Below, one piece after another: positions 47,164 to 56,858 of a stretch of DNA of 64,000 bases. The stretch lies in assembly GCF_022489065.1 (NCBI RefSeq), contig NZ_JAKVTW010000001.1, positions 682,001-746,000 on the forward strand, read 5' to 3'. Position numbers and translations under genes: made by a program. Each line of letters starts with the position of its first letter. Position 1 is the first letter of the stretch. The DNA comes from Vreelandella neptunia. GTDB lineage: Bacteria; Pseudomonadota; Gammaproteobacteria; Pseudomonadales; Halomonadaceae. A model generated the notes under the pieces. It was not told the origin of the DNA and did not search any database. It saw only the letters and a list, made by a program, of their open reading frames with translations.

Positions 47164-47354
47164 ATGCACTTAAAGATTTCAGTTTGCTAAACGTATTGAT
47201 TTGATTAACGCAAGCCGGAGAAAACGATGCCTGCCTAAGCAGTGGCTTTCATTCGAGAAACCCGATTCGATCCCGAAATTAAACACTATTTAGAAGGCAT
47301 CGATGCAACTCTCCATGGTTCGGGCTGTTAACGATCAAAAGTCATCTACTGTAT

Positions 47355-48056
47355 TTAAGCCGGTTGAAGTGATGTCGCGTTTTCCAACGCCACTTGTAAC
47401 TCATCAACGAGCGTTTCAACTTTCTGTATCGCATCAGCAACCGATTTGGCCAATATCTCTCCACCCACTTCCTGTCCTTCAATGGCAATGTAGTGAAGGC
47501 GAGTAATACCGACAAATTCGAGCGCCGTGGTCAGGTGTGTTTCCAGGTGGTTCATATGGGCCATTTCCTCGCCAGGCGACATATTCACGCCGCCTCTGGC
47601 GGTAAGAATAATCGCGTGCCTTGGACGATCAGCAAGCATTGGTACATAAGGGTCGGTTGGGTTGCTCTCATCGATCTCTACTGTTCGGCCTGCGCGCACT
47701 ACTTGGTCGACCCATGCCTTAAGGGCGGCAGGCATGCCGAAATTGTAGAGTGGCGTACCGATCACCAGAATATCCGCTGCAATCAGCTCATCAACCAGTT
47801 GGTCGCTTTCAGCCAGCGCGTCTTTCATCCAGGGCTCTAGACGCTCTTGGGGTGTGAAGGCAGACGCAATCCAGTCGTGATTAATAAAAGACGGCGGGTT
47901 TTGACCTATGTCTCGATAAGTGACGGTGTCTTGCGGACGGCCTGATTGCCACTGACCAGCAAACTGGTAGGTCAGATGGCGACTATGCGAACCGTGGTTA
48001 TCTGTTCCAGCAATACCGGGCCGGGCACTAGCGTCTATATGCAGGATGTGTGTCAT
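47355..48056 (-). CDS. azoR: FMN-dependent NADH azoreductase
   Basis: A 233-residue flavodoxin-like quinone/azo reductase of the AzoR type. HILHIDASARPGIAGTDNHGSHSRHLTYQF is the FMN phosphate-binding start, VIGTPLYNFGMPAALKAWVDQVVRAGRTV the conserved core, and ILTARGGVNMSPGEEMAHMNHLETHLTTALEFVG the C-terminal flavin-contact region. The start at 48056 has GGAG 7 bp upstream; the frame extends 10 codons further without support. It is divergent from a LysR regulator 120 bp away, which probably controls it in response to quinones or similar compounds. Confidence 0.9.
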   Translation of the reverse strand: MTHILHIDASARPGIAGTDNHGSHSRHLTYQFAGQWQSGRPQDTVTYRDIGQNPPSFINHDWIASAFTPQERLEPWMKDALAESDQLVDELIAADILVIGTPLYNFGMPAALKAWVDQVVRAGRTVEIDESNPTDPYVPMLADRPRHAIILTARGGVNMSPGEEMAHMNHLETHLTTALEFVGITRLHYIAIEGQEVGGEILAKSVADAIQKVETLVDELQVALENATSLQPA

Positions 48057-48176
48057 GGGTAATCTCCATTTCTGAGCTAAATTCATCTATGATTAACGAC
48101 AGGCTTAGCGTAGGCCTTGCCTATAGGGCCGAACAAACGATCTTTTCTTGTTGTTATAGATGAGTAAAACTCAGTT

Positions 48177-49076
48177 ATGAGCTATCGACGCTTACCCTCT
48201 CTTTCAGCGCTACGTGCCTTTGAAGCAGCTGCCCGCCATGAAAGTGCCAAGCAGGCGGCGCTAGAACTCTCGGTGACACCCACTGCGATTAGCCATCAAA
48301 TTCGTGGGCTTGAGGAGGCGCTGGGCATCGCACTGTTTGTACGCAAACCTAGACAGCTAGCACTGACGCCGAGCGGGCGGGAGCTGCAGCAGGTGTTGGA
48401 AACTTCGTTCGATAATATTAGTCATACCATTGAGCGCATGAGTGCTTTGCCAGAGCGCAGAGGGATTACCCTGACGACGACCCCCGTGGTAGCCGTACGC
48501 TGGCTACTGCCTTGGGTTTGCCTGTTGCGTGACGCCCATCCCGACATTGACCTGCGCATTCATGCCTCTCATGAACCTGTGGCACTGGATGGCGTTACTG
48601 CCGATCTCGCCATTCGCCATGGCGATGGACGCTGGTCAGGGTTAGTGGCCGAGAAGCTGTTTGATACCACGTTGATCCCAACCTGCAGCCCGCAACTTGT
48701 GAAGCACGTTGCAGGAGATTTCACGAAGTATCCACTGATTCACTTTCGTCCTCAGGGCATATTGATTTCGCCAATGGACTGGGTTGGCTATCAAAAAGTA
48801 GCGCAAATACCGGGTTTGAATATTGATGCAGGATTGGCATTTTCTGATGAAAGCCACGCTATCTCGGCGGCTGTGGGTGGCCAGGGTGTAATGCTGATGA
48901 GTCGTCAGTTGATAGTGGATGAGTTGGCTGAAGGACGCCTGGTACAACCCTTTGGCCCCGAACTAAATGACCGCGCCTTTTTCCTGGTCTACTCAGAGAG
49001 CCGCCGCAACGATCCGGTTATTCTGGCTATCCGAGAGTGGGTGATGGCGGTGCCGAGGGTTCAATCAAACCAGTAA
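48177..49076 (+). CDS. LysR-family transcriptional regulator (GcvA-like)
   Basis: A 299-residue LysR regulator. The winged helix is LPSLSALRAFEAAARHESAKQAALELSVTPTAISHQIRGLEEALG, close to the GcvA/AmpR branch, and the effector domain follows with WLLPWVCLLRDAHPDIDLRIHAS and DLAIRHGDGRW. It is divergent from azoR, the classical arrangement in which a LysR protein controls its neighbour. The shared 120-bp region carries CATCTAT and ATAGATG at its two ends, a possible distant inverted pair. Confidence 0.9.
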   Translation: MSYRRLPSLSALRAFEAAARHESAKQAALELSVTPTAISHQIRGLEEALGIALFVRKPRQLALTPSGRELQQVLETSFDNISHTIERMSALPERRGITLTTTPVVAVRWLLPWVCLLRDAHPDIDLRIHASHEPVALDGVTADLAIRHGDGRWSGLVAEKLFDTTLIPTCSPQLVKHVAGDFTKYPLIHFRPQGILISPMDWVGYQKVAQIPGLNIDAGLAFSDESHAISAAVGGQGVMLMSRQLIVDELAEGRLVQPFGPELNDRAFFLVYSESRRNDPVILAIREWVMAVPRVQSNQ

Positions 49077-49191
49077 ACGTATATTTAAGCCGATTTTTAT
49101 ACCGTTATCTTAAGTAAGTTGCACATCAAGACCACCTTCCTGCCTATCGAGTACATATCGACTGAATGGCAGGTAATTTCCCACGGAGTTG

Positions 49192-51108
49192 TTAACTCGT
49201 CTTCTTTCTGCTGCCAGTGCTTTTCCTTTTGGTATAACGCTTGCTTGTCTTAACTGTGCGTTTAGCTGGTGCGCCGGTTTCACCCTGGGCGGTCTGCAGG
49301 CTCTGCCTTAGCTTGGTCGCATCGCTATGGGTGAGCAGGCCGCGTAGATCATCCAGCAACGCCTGCTGGAAGGCTCTGGGGTCATCCTGCTGTTCAGAAA
49401 TTGCCCGCAGGCGCTGCTCCCATAGCGCGGTTCGTTCTGGCGTGCTCACGGCGCTGGGCAGGGCGGTGATCAAGGCAGTGCCAAGTTTGGTGGCGCGCAG
49501 GGCTTTTTGCTTGCGCACTAAGTAGCCCCGCTGTACCAGGGTTTCGATAATGCCCGCCCGGGTGGCTTCGGTGCCCAGGCCGTCGGTGTCGCGTAGCGTA
49601 CGGCGTACTTCCGGGTCATCCACGTAGCGGCCAATGTTCATCATCGCTTTGATAAGGCTGGCATCGGTGAACGGTTCCGGCGGGCGGGTCTCCTTCTCTT
49701 CAACCCCTGCGCCTAACGCTTGGCAGGGCTCGCCTTGGATGAGTGGCGGCAGCGGTGGGGTTTCATCGCGAGTAGTGAACAGTGGTTTCCAGCCGGCATC
49801 GAGAATGCTTTGGCCACGGGCACGGAAGGCTTCATTCATTAGCGTAAACTCCGCTTTGACTTCGAAAGTGCGCAGCGGCCGATAGAACTGTGCCATTACG
49901 TTGCGCACGATCAGCCGAAATACGTGGCCTTCGGTATCGGAAAGCTGGCTGAATACCGCCGGTTTGCCGGTGGGTGCGATGGCGTGGTGCGCGCCGACTT
50001 GCTTATCGTTCCAGGCCTTGGAGCGCAGTGTGAAATCCGCCCCATTGAGCCACTGTTGTAGCGTTTTATCGTTTTGACAGGCGCCGGTCAGGCTGCGCTG
50101 GGCTAGCTGAAGATGTTCTTCAGGTAGGTAGCGGCAATCAGAACGGGGGTAGGTAATCAGTTTATGGCGCTCATAAAGTCGCTGACAAATATCCAACACC
50201 ATCTGCGCGGAAAGCCCATGACGGCGGGCGGCGTCTACCTGAAGGGCCGAGAGAGAGTAGGGCAGCGGCGGTGCCTGTCGTTTCTCCTGCTGGTCGAGCT
50301 TGGTCAGTTGCCCTGATGCGCCGGGTAACTGCGCCGCTAGGGCATCCGCGGGCGCGCGATCAATCAAGCGCCCTTGATCATCGAGAGGCTCATGCTCTTT
50401 GGGGGCCCACCAGGCGCGCAGTTGCCCCTGTGCCACCTTTAGATCCACCCATAGCGGATAAAAAGGGTGGGGCACAAAATCACGGATGGCGTTGTCGCGG
50501 CGCACAATTAGCCCCAATACCGGTGTTTGCACACGGCCAACAGACAGCACGCCGTCATGACCCGCTTGGCGGCCAGTGAGTGTCCAGGCACGGGTTAGGT
50601 TGATGCCGTACAGCCAGTCGGCACGGGAACGCGCCTGGGCTGCTAGAAAGAGCGGCTGGTACTCAACGTTGGAGCGTAGCTTGGCAAGCGCCCGGCTGAC
50701 GGCAGGCTTGTTCAGGTCGCTAATCAGCAGCCGTTGTACTTGGCCGCGATACTTCATGTACTCGATCACTTCCTGCACCAACAGCTGGCCCTCTCGGTCC
50801 GGGTCGCCAGCGTGCACGACATCCGTCGCTTGTTTGATCAGCTTGCGAATCACCGCCAGTTGGCCGCGTGCTTTAGAACGAGGCATCAATTTCCACTGGT
50901 GCGGCACAATTGGTAGGCGATCTAAACGCCACTGCTTGTCAGCGGGGTCGTAAGCTTCTGGTGGCGCCTGCTCCAGCAGATGGCCCAGGCACCAAGTGAC
51001 TGTCGTATCACCGCACGTAATGGCGCCATCCAGGCGCTTGCTAGTGCCCGGTAATGCCTCGGCAATGGCTTGGGCGAGGCTGGGTTTTTCGGCAATTATC
51101 AGGCGCAT
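49192..51108 (-). CDS. topB: DNA topoisomerase III
   Basis: Type IA topoisomerase of 638 residues that decatenates DNA through a single-strand break. The Toprim domain starts MRLIIAEKPSLAQAIAEALPG with DPDREGQLLVQEV (metal-binding Asp pair); the active-site Tyr is in KLITYPRSDCRYLP; SVGRVQTPVLGLIVRRD and DGLGTEATRAGIIETLVQRGYL are conserved. The C-terminus is a Lys/Arg/Thr-rich tail (KTSKRYTKRKS) typical for DNA contact. No strong Shine-Dalgarno is visible before the ATG. It stands alone. Confidence 0.95.
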   Translation of the reverse strand: MRLIIAEKPSLAQAIAEALPGTSKRLDGAITCGDTTVTWCLGHLLEQAPPEAYDPADKQWRLDRLPIVPHQWKLMPRSKARGQLAVIRKLIKQATDVVHAGDPDREGQLLVQEVIEYMKYRGQVQRLLISDLNKPAVSRALAKLRSNVEYQPLFLAAQARSRADWLYGINLTRAWTLTGRQAGHDGVLSVGRVQTPVLGLIVRRDNAIRDFVPHPFYPLWVDLKVAQGQLRAWWAPKEHEPLDDQGRLIDRAPADALAAQLPGASGQLTKLDQQEKRQAPPLPYSLSALQVDAARRHGLSAQMVLDICQRLYERHKLITYPRSDCRYLPEEHLQLAQRSLTGACQNDKTLQQWLNGADFTLRSKAWNDKQVGAHHAIAPTGKPAVFSQLSDTEGHVFRLIVRNVMAQFYRPLRTFEVKAEFTLMNEAFRARGQSILDAGWKPLFTTRDETPPLPPLIQGEPCQALGAGVEEKETRPPEPFTDASLIKAMMNIGRYVDDPEVRRTLRDTDGLGTEATRAGIIETLVQRGYLVRKQKALRATKLGTALITALPSAVSTPERTALWEQRLRAISEQQDDPRAFQQALLDDLRGLLTHSDATKLRQSLQTAQGETGAPAKRTVKTSKRYTKRKSTGSRKKTS

Positions 51109-51317
51109 AGCAGCGGAGCCTTCATCGTATCCTTTGATGCTGCCTATGGTAGCAGAGGCTTACACGGTTAGTGACTGGCAATGGTGGGTTGGGCAGGAAG
51201 GCAGTAGAGTGATGCGATAAGTTGTCAATGCTGCTAGGTTGTACAAAGTGTGTATAGATAATTGATTGTAGTGAAACTGAGTTGGGTCATCGGGATGGTT
51301 TTTTAAGAGGCATAAAC

Positions 51318-52559
51318 ATGCGCGAACAAGGCAGAACACGACGTTTGATGGGGTTAGGTGCACGCACCGGTGGGGCGTTGCTGAAAACCCGCTTGGGCGG
51401 TCAGGCGGATTGGCGCGCTCTGGGCGAAGCGTTGTTTGAAGGGCTTTCAGAGCTTAAAGGCCCAGCCATGAAGCTTGCGCAAATCATGTCTCAATGGGAC
51501 GACCTGCTACCCCCGGATCTTGCTGAGGAGTTAGCTCGCCTGCAGCGTCAAGCCGAACCCATGCCGTGGCCGCGGATTCGTGAAGCATTGGTACTGCAGT
51601 ATGGCGACATTGATCACTACTTCAGCGAAATCGAGGAGCGCCCATTTGCCAGTGCTTCCATGGGGCAGGTGCATCGGGCAACCACTCATGAGGGCGAAAC
51701 GGTGGTGCTCAAAGTGCAGTATCCAGGTCTTGCCGATGTATTAGAGAGTGATCTGGTTCAGGTGCGCCGCATTATGCGGTTAGGCCGTTGGTTTAAGGTG
51801 CCACAGGCGCGATTGGATGCACTGTTTGATGAGCTTGCCGAAAGCCTAAGGGGCGAACTGGATTATCACGCTGAAGCCGATGCATTGGTCCGTTACCGTG
51901 AACGTTATAAAGATGACCCCCGGCTCGTGATTCCCGAGCCGCTGCCAGCGCTTTCCGGGCAACACGTGCTGGCTATGCGCTTTGTCGACGGCACACCGTT
52001 ACGAGAGCTGGCAGATGCGGATGATGCGACGCGCCAAGGCATTGCCCAAACGTTAGCGGATTGGATCACCCAGGAGCTATTTACCTATGGCGAGCTGCAT
52101 GCTGATCCCCATGCCGGCAACTTCGCCGCCGATGCCCAAGGGCGGCTGGTGATTTACGATTTAGGCGCAGTGATTGCCGTGCCCGAGGCGCGCATAAAGG
52201 CAATGATGCAACTGCTTGATGCCACGTTAAAGCATGACCCCATGGGCATGGATGAGGCGCTGATGCAGATGGGCGGTCGCCAGGGGCAGGGCGCGCCGCT
52301 GGCGCTCTATCGCGAATCAGCGGAGTGCATTGCGCCGCTGTTCGCGCCGGGTGAGCAGGATTTCAGCGATGTGCGGGTGCATCGTCGTTTACGTGAGCTC
52401 ATGCCGAAGGTATGGGCGGCAATGGATCGCCTGCAGCCGCCAGCAGATACGCTGCTGCTTTCCCGTGCATTGAATGGCCACTACTGGAACCTGGTGCGGT
52501 TGGGCGCACGGCTGGATATGCACGAACGTACACTGCCACTACTTAAACGAGCCCATTGA
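51318..52559 (+). CDS. ABC1/UbiB-family atypical kinase
   Basis: A 413-residue ABC1 (ADCK/UbiB-like) protein. The defining KxGQ-type segment reads LKGPAMKLAQIMSQWDDLLPPDLAEELARLQ, followed by the alanine/serine-rich loop FASASMGQVHRA, the nucleotide Lys in VVLKVQYPG, and LHADPHAGNF with the catalytic/metal region YDLGAVIAV. The ATG at 51318 has AAGAGG 7 bp upstream; a 12-codon extension upstream is unsupported. It lacks the C-terminal membrane helices of UbiB, so it is more like the soluble ABC1 proteins, whose substrates are unknown. Confidence 0.88.
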   Translation: MREQGRTRRLMGLGARTGGALLKTRLGGQADWRALGEALFEGLSELKGPAMKLAQIMSQWDDLLPPDLAEELARLQRQAEPMPWPRIREALVLQYGDIDHYFSEIEERPFASASMGQVHRATTHEGETVVLKVQYPGLADVLESDLVQVRRIMRLGRWFKVPQARLDALFDELAESLRGELDYHAEADALVRYRERYKDDPRLVIPEPLPALSGQHVLAMRFVDGTPLRELADADDATRQGIAQTLADWITQELFTYGELHADPHAGNFAADAQGRLVIYDLGAVIAVPEARIKAMMQLLDATLKHDPMGMDEALMQMGGRQGQGAPLALYRESAECIAPLFAPGEQDFSDVRVHRRLRELMPKVWAAMDRLQPPADTLLLSRALNGHYWNLVRLGARLDMHERTLPLLKRAH

Positions 52560-52665
52560 CGATAAAACGATTGCCGCTGCGGGGGCGTCGGGCTTCGTGA
52601 TAAACTATGCCGCTTTCATTTTAGACATCGATTACAGGTCATCGTAAAACACAGTGGAGACGGCA

Positions 52666-54483
52666 ATGCTGGCGGTATGGGTCGATCAGCTGCTGGGATT
52701 TGCCTCCGGGGCACTCTCGGCAATCAGGCAACAAGAACACTATCCGGATTTCATGACCTGGGTGCGCGCCAAGGGCGCGGATTCATTCGAAGGCGATGTG
52801 GCCATGGCCCAGGCGCTGGCGCCGGTGCTGTGGTCGCAAACGCCGCTGGAGCGGCTCAGTTTTGCCTGTGAGCCACTCGCCACGCCGGGCCGTAATGAGC
52901 CTTGCTGGTGTGACTCTGGGCGTAAGTTCAAACAGTGCTGCTATAAGATTGAGTTTCCCACCGATATCCCTGATCAGATGATGTGGATGCTATCGCTACG
53001 TGAGTGGAAGGGCACCACCCTGAAAGCGGCATTAGACAGCCAACAAGCACCGCCGCAAGCGCTGCTCGAAGCCGGGCTGATCGCCGCCGAAAGTGGCCAG
53101 ACGGGTCGCGCGATGCAGATTCTCGAGTCACTGTTTGATGGTAGCGACTGGTCACGGTTGCCGGAACAGGCGGAACCCGCTTTTGAAATCCTTCTGGATA
53201 TTTATCAAGAGCGCGGCTTTACCCGCAAGCGTGCCGAGTTGCTCGATGAAGTGATGGAGCGCGGGCCTCTCTTCTTACGTGGTGTTGCTCTTGAGCGGCT
53301 GTGCTTGATGCACCTTGATAACGATGACCTGGATAGCGCTCGCGGTGCCTTTGTTAAAGCCCAGCAGGCGCTGCCCGACTCGCCTACCTTGGCTTACATT
53401 GAAGCCATGCTGCTGCTGCATGAAGGTCACGAGCAGGAAGCCAAAGAGCGGGCCAACTTCTGGTATCGCCGCTTGGTTCGCCAAGGCGAGCTCGACGAAG
53501 ATCAACTGGAGTTTCTGGCTGCATTAGCGGATAACCCTGGCGCAACGCTGGCTGATCAGCTGCTCAGCGCGGAAGAAGACCTCGCCACGCCGCTGGTAGC
53601 GCTTCAGGCTTTGCTGGCGGCGCTGCCCACCGCGCCCAAAATCGATGTGAGTGCCGACCCTGAAAGTGGTCGTTTGCTCTATAACACTACCGCCCGTGAA
53701 GAGACACTCTTTGCCGCTTGGCATGAGCAGTTTCAGGTGCTGGTGGATGAAGATGTCGCGCTGGGCTTTCGCGATGACCCCTGGGGCAACGCCATTGAGT
53801 GGATGTCGGCGCTCTGCGCGCACCCTGAGTGGTTGGATGCTCCTCAGGTAGTGCAAGACTTGACGCTGGCCCTAACCAGCCGCTTTGGCAGCCTCCCTTG
53901 GATGGCGCCCAGCCTGCTGGAGCCATTGGCGCTGCGCCTTTCGCGCTGGTTAGAACAAGCCCGCGCCGAAGGCGACGGTAACCTGTGCTGGGACGATGCC
54001 AACAACGCCATGCTACTGCGCACCGGTTTAGCGTTAGTGGTGGGTATGGAGCGCGGCGCGCGCCAACACTCTCGTGAGTTGGCTGAAGAGCTGCTGCTGA
54101 TCGACCAGGAAGATAGCTTGGGCCTGCGCGAACTGGTTCTGGATCAACTGCTGCGCGATGACCGCAATGAAGAAGCGCTGGCGCTGGCGGAAGAGAATGA
54201 CGACGACGGTTCGCTAGTATTAGGGCTGCTAATGGGCAAAACGCTGGCGCTTTACCGGCTAGAAAAGCATGAGGCGGCAGAAACCGCCCTTGGTGATGTG
54301 CTGGGCCATAACCGCTATGCGTTAGAGCTGATTTGTGCGGAGAGCCCGCGGCCTTCCATGCCCCACCCCGATGGCCAGGTTGACCCGGGCTCACGGGCGG
54401 AAGCGTGGCAGTATCGCACCTTGATGCGCGATCAGTGGCGCACAACGCCCGGTGCACTGGAGTGGTTAGAAGCCCACCGCTAG
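52666..54483 (+). CDS. SEC-C motif protein with TPR-like helical body
   Basis: A 605-residue protein. A SEC-C zinc motif lies near residue 80 (GRNEPCWCDSGRKFKQCC, Cys at four positions), the same motif that ends SecA. The remainder is mostly helical with TPR-like pairs (for example LAYIEAMLLLHEGHEQEAKERANFWYRRL and LVLGLLMGKTLALYRLEKHEAAETALGDVLG). No catalytic motif, signal or membrane segment is evident. The ATG at 52666 has GGAG 6 bp upstream. It probably binds a protein or ribosome partner through the zinc motif; the actual role is unknown. Confidence 0.83.
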   Translation: MLAVWVDQLLGFASGALSAIRQQEHYPDFMTWVRAKGADSFEGDVAMAQALAPVLWSQTPLERLSFACEPLATPGRNEPCWCDSGRKFKQCCYKIEFPTDIPDQMMWMLSLREWKGTTLKAALDSQQAPPQALLEAGLIAAESGQTGRAMQILESLFDGSDWSRLPEQAEPAFEILLDIYQERGFTRKRAELLDEVMERGPLFLRGVALERLCLMHLDNDDLDSARGAFVKAQQALPDSPTLAYIEAMLLLHEGHEQEAKERANFWYRRLVRQGELDEDQLEFLAALADNPGATLADQLLSAEEDLATPLVALQALLAALPTAPKIDVSADPESGRLLYNTTAREETLFAAWHEQFQVLVDEDVALGFRDDPWGNAIEWMSALCAHPEWLDAPQVVQDLTLALTSRFGSLPWMAPSLLEPLALRLSRWLEQARAEGDGNLCWDDANNAMLLRTGLALVVGMERGARQHSRELAEELLLIDQEDSLGLRELVLDQLLRDDRNEEALALAEENDDDGSLVLGLLMGKTLALYRLEKHEAAETALGDVLGHNRYALELICAESPRPSMPHPDGQVDPGSRAEAWQYRTLMRDQWRTTPGALEWLEAHR

Positions 54484-54504
54484 CCTAAACCTCGCTCGTC
54501 TAAA

Positions 54505-54532
54505 CCCCAAGCCTGTTTAAGCAGGCTTGGGG
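54505..54532. terminator. 11-bp-stem hairpin between convergent genes
   Basis: CCCCAAGCCTG-TTTAAG-CAGGCTTGGGG lies between the SEC-C gene (plus) and ampG (minus) and includes the ampG stop codon. No T-run follows, but its position suits a shared 3' end. Confidence 0.55.
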
Positions 54533-55878
54533 GTAGGTACTAACTGTTTGTCTCGGCTGATCCAAATCGCCAAGATAATAGCAGGCAGGCCTAGCAACGT
54601 TGCGATGACAAAGAAGCTTGGGTAGCCCTGAGCAGTAACGACCAGACCGCCAAACCCGCTCAAAAACTTTCCTGGTAGCGTCATCAGCGATGAGAACAGC
54701 GCGTACTGCGTTGCGGTATAAGCGCGTGATGTAAGGCTGGAAAGGAAGGCGATAAACACCGCGCTGGCTAAGCCGTTGGCGAGGTTATCGCCAATAATCG
54801 TCACCACTAGCATCGGTAGCTGATTGCCCACCATCGCCAGTAAGGCAAACAGCAGGTTGGTTACCATCACCAGCGCTGCGCCAAAAATCAGCAACGGGCC
54901 GATACCGTAGCGCGCCACGAAAAGCCCGCCTAAAATCCCCCCGGTAATACTCATCGCAATGCCAAATATGTTGGTCACGTTGGCGATCTCTGCCAGCGTG
55001 AAGCCCAGGTCGATATAGAGTGGATTGGCCATGGACGCCATAGCCAGGTCGCTAATCCTAAATACTGCGATAAACACCAATATCCATAGCGCTTTCACGC
55101 CATAACGGCTGAAGAAATCGGTGAAGGGGCACACTAATGCGCCAATACTCCAGGCCCCCAGGCGGCGAAGCATTTTCGGTTTGCCTCGGCTGGCACGAAT
55201 AAACGCACGTACTTTGGGTTCGTGAATCAGCTGAATAGAGAGCGATGCTCGTTTGGGCTCCGGGCGCAGCAGCACTGTCAGCGCGCCAATGCTCATTAGT
55301 GCCGCCATGCTGAGGTAGGCAACGTTCCAGGATGCTGACGCGGCGATATAGAGCGCCCCGGCGCCGGCAGCCAGTAAGCCGCCGCGATAGCCAATAATAT
55401 AGGTCGATGCCATGGCGGCTTGAACATCGTCATCGGCGGATTCAATGCGGTAAGCGTCAATGGCAATGTCTTGAGTGGCAGAGCCAAAGGCCACCATAAG
55501 TGCAAACATGGCAACCCACCCAAGGTTGCCCACCGGGCTTAAGCCAGCTAGCCCCACCAGCCCGGCGGCAATCATCCCTTGGGCAAGCAGCATCCAGCCG
55601 CGGCGTTGGCCAAGGGCGCGGGTTAGCAGCGGTAGCGCTAATCGGTCCACCACCGGCGCCCAGAAAAACTTGATTGAGTAGAGCATGCCGATCCAGGCAA
55701 AAAAGCCAATTGCCGCAACTTCAACGCCATCGCTTCGTAGCCAGGCGGAGAGCGTGGAAAATACCAGCAGAAATGGCAGGCCTGCAGAAAACCCCAAAAA
55801 CAGCATGGTAATAACGGGCGCACGACAATAAATAGCCAGCGCAGCAAGCCAACTGCGCTGGGGGGTGGGGTTTAACAT
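54517..55878 (-). CDS. ampG: AmpG-family muropeptide permease (MFS transporter)
   Basis: A 453-residue major-facilitator protein with about 12 hydrophobic helices. It begins with LAIYCRAPVITMLFLGFSAGLPFLLVFSTLSAWLR and has the AmpG landmarks SIKFFWAPVVDRLALPLL, FGSATQDIAIDAYRIE and the late FIAFLSSLTSRAYTATQYALFSSLMTLPGKFLSGFGG. AmpG imports anhydro-muropeptides for cell-wall recycling and, in some species, signals beta-lactamase induction. AGGAG precedes the ATG. It is divergent from the FKBP gene, 100 bp away. Confidence 0.92.
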   Translation of the reverse strand: MLNPTPQRSWLAALAIYCRAPVITMLFLGFSAGLPFLLVFSTLSAWLRSDGVEVAAIGFFAWIGMLYSIKFFWAPVVDRLALPLLTRALGQRRGWMLLAQGMIAAGLVGLAGLSPVGNLGWVAMFALMVAFGSATQDIAIDAYRIESADDDVQAAMASTYIIGYRGGLLAAGAGALYIAASASWNVAYLSMAALMSIGALTVLLRPEPKRASLSIQLIHEPKVRAFIRASRGKPKMLRRLGAWSIGALVCPFTDFFSRYGVKALWILVFIAVFRISDLAMASMANPLYIDLGFTLAEIANVTNIFGIAMSITGGILGGLFVARYGIGPLLIFGAALVMVTNLLFALLAMVGNQLPMLVVTIIGDNLANGLASAVFIAFLSSLTSRAYTATQYALFSSLMTLPGKFLSGFGGLVVTAQGYPSFFVIATLLGLPAIILAIWISRDKQLVPTPKPA

Positions 55879-55978
55879 TAAACGCTACTCCTGGTGGAAA
55901 GACGTTGGCAACGGCCAAGTGGTAAACTTACGCAGTGTTCGATTACAAAGCCGACAGCTTACCGGAGAGGAGTTTTCT

Positions 55979-56497
55979 ATGTCGATTACGGCGCATCAGG
56001 TAGTTACCTTGCACTATGTTCTTAGCGACGTGCTCAACGATGGTAGCAAACAGGTACTGGATGACTCTCAGGCACGCAATAAGCCATTGGAGTACTTGCA
56101 TGGGCACGACAATATTGTACCTGGGTTGGAGAGCGCGTTAGCGGGCCAAACGGTTGGCGCCGAGCTAAGCGTTCAATTAATGCCCGCAGATGCCTACGGG
56201 GTGCGCAACGAGGATTTGGTACAAGAGGTTAGTCGCGGCTCTTTTGGCAGCGCAGAACTCGCGCCCGGCAGCCGCTTTCAAACCGAAGGAGAGGCAGGGC
56301 CGCAAATCGTCACCGTGCTGGAAATGAATGGCGATCGGGTCACCGTGGATACCAACCACCCCCTGGCGGGCCGTACGCTGAACTATCAGGTAACCATTTT
56401 AGACGTGCGCGAAGCCACCCGAGCTGAACTGGCGAAAGGCCACCCGCTACCGCCGGGCACGGAGCATAGTAAAGTCGAAGACCGCAAGGTGCTGTAG
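55979..56497 (+). CDS. FKBP-type peptidyl-prolyl isomerase (SlyD-like)
   Basis: A 172-residue cytosolic FKBP of the SlyD type: VVTLHYVLSDVLNDGSKQVLDD, then YLHGHDNIVPGLESALAGQTVGAELSVQLMPADAYG, the IF (chaperone) insert, and the closing strand NHPLAGRTLNYQVTILDVREAT, all diagnostic. It lacks the metal-binding His/Cys tail of E. coli SlyD. It should speed cis-trans isomerisation of prolyl bonds and act as a folding helper. GAGAGGAG lies 6 bp before the ATG at 55979; the longer frame upstream covers the promoter. Confidence 0.93.
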   Translation: MSITAHQVVTLHYVLSDVLNDGSKQVLDDSQARNKPLEYLHGHDNIVPGLESALAGQTVGAELSVQLMPADAYGVRNEDLVQEVSRGSFGSAELAPGSRFQTEGEAGPQIVTVLEMNGDRVTVDTNHPLAGRTLNYQVTILDVREATRAELAKGHPLPPGTEHSKVEDRKVL

Positions 56498-56596
56498 TGC
56501 CCGGAACTGTAAAGCTAAGTTCTGTAGTGCCAACAGCAGCCATAAATTGATCGGCATCAATTTATGGTTTAACCGTTTTCCTCCGCTCCCTGTAAC

Positions 56597-56610
56597 TTGA
56601 TCCAGGTCAG
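56597..56610 (+). promoter_or_regulatory. FNR/ANR-type box
   Basis: TTGATCCAGGTCAG matches the consensus TTGAT-N4-(A/G)TCAA at nine of the ten specified positions. Its centre is 41.5 bp upstream of a TSS predicted near 56645, so it fits a class II activator site for the TAGTAT -10 box at 56633-56638. It should switch on the downstream small gene under low oxygen. Confidence 0.72.
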
Positions 56611-56632
56611 TATCCTCCCGCTATCGAGTGAC

Positions 56633-56638
56633 TAGTAT
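56633..56638 (+). promoter_or_regulatory. -10 box of the FNR-type promoter
   Basis: TAGTAT lies 22 bp past the end of the FNR/ANR box, the exact spacing of class II FNR-dependent promoters. The match to TATAAT is partial (4/6), as expected for an activator-dependent promoter. Confidence 0.55.
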
Positions 56639-56669
56639 TAATGCATACATCACGGCGGGAGGGTTCACC

Positions 56670-56798
56670 ATGTATTGGGATGACACAATTATTTTCGGCT
56701 TGGCCACCGTCGCTTTAGTGATCGCTTTCATGGTGGGTTGGGTCGGCTTCGTGATTCGCGATCATCTGCGTAAAGATGAGCGCAAAAAGAATAGCTGA
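56670..56798 (+). CDS. Small single-span membrane protein (42 residues)
   Basis: A short gene beginning MYWDDTIIFGLATVALVIAF and ending in a basic, polar tail (DHLRKDERKKNS). One membrane helix spans about residues 7-29, with an acidic N-terminus and basic C-terminus, so the N-terminus should face the periplasm. GGAGGG lies 6 bp before the ATG, a strong ribosome site. With an FNR/ANR-type promoter upstream and an intrinsic terminator downstream, it is a complete single-gene transcription unit. I do not recognise a family. The size resembles small subunits of membrane oxidases, which is a speculation only. Confidence 0.75.
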   Translation: MYWDDTIIFGLATVALVIAFMVGWVGFVIRDHLRKDERKKNS

Positions 56799-56858
56799 CC
56801 CGCTTTAATATTACCGTTGTCAGGGGAGGGGGATTGCTAATTTAGTAAGCCTCCTTTT

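Noticed and set aside
53687..54457. 256-codon open frame antisense to the SEC-C gene
   Set aside because: Composition is Pro/Arg/Ala-rich with no recognisable motif; the plus-strand gene has a ribosome site and a zinc motif.
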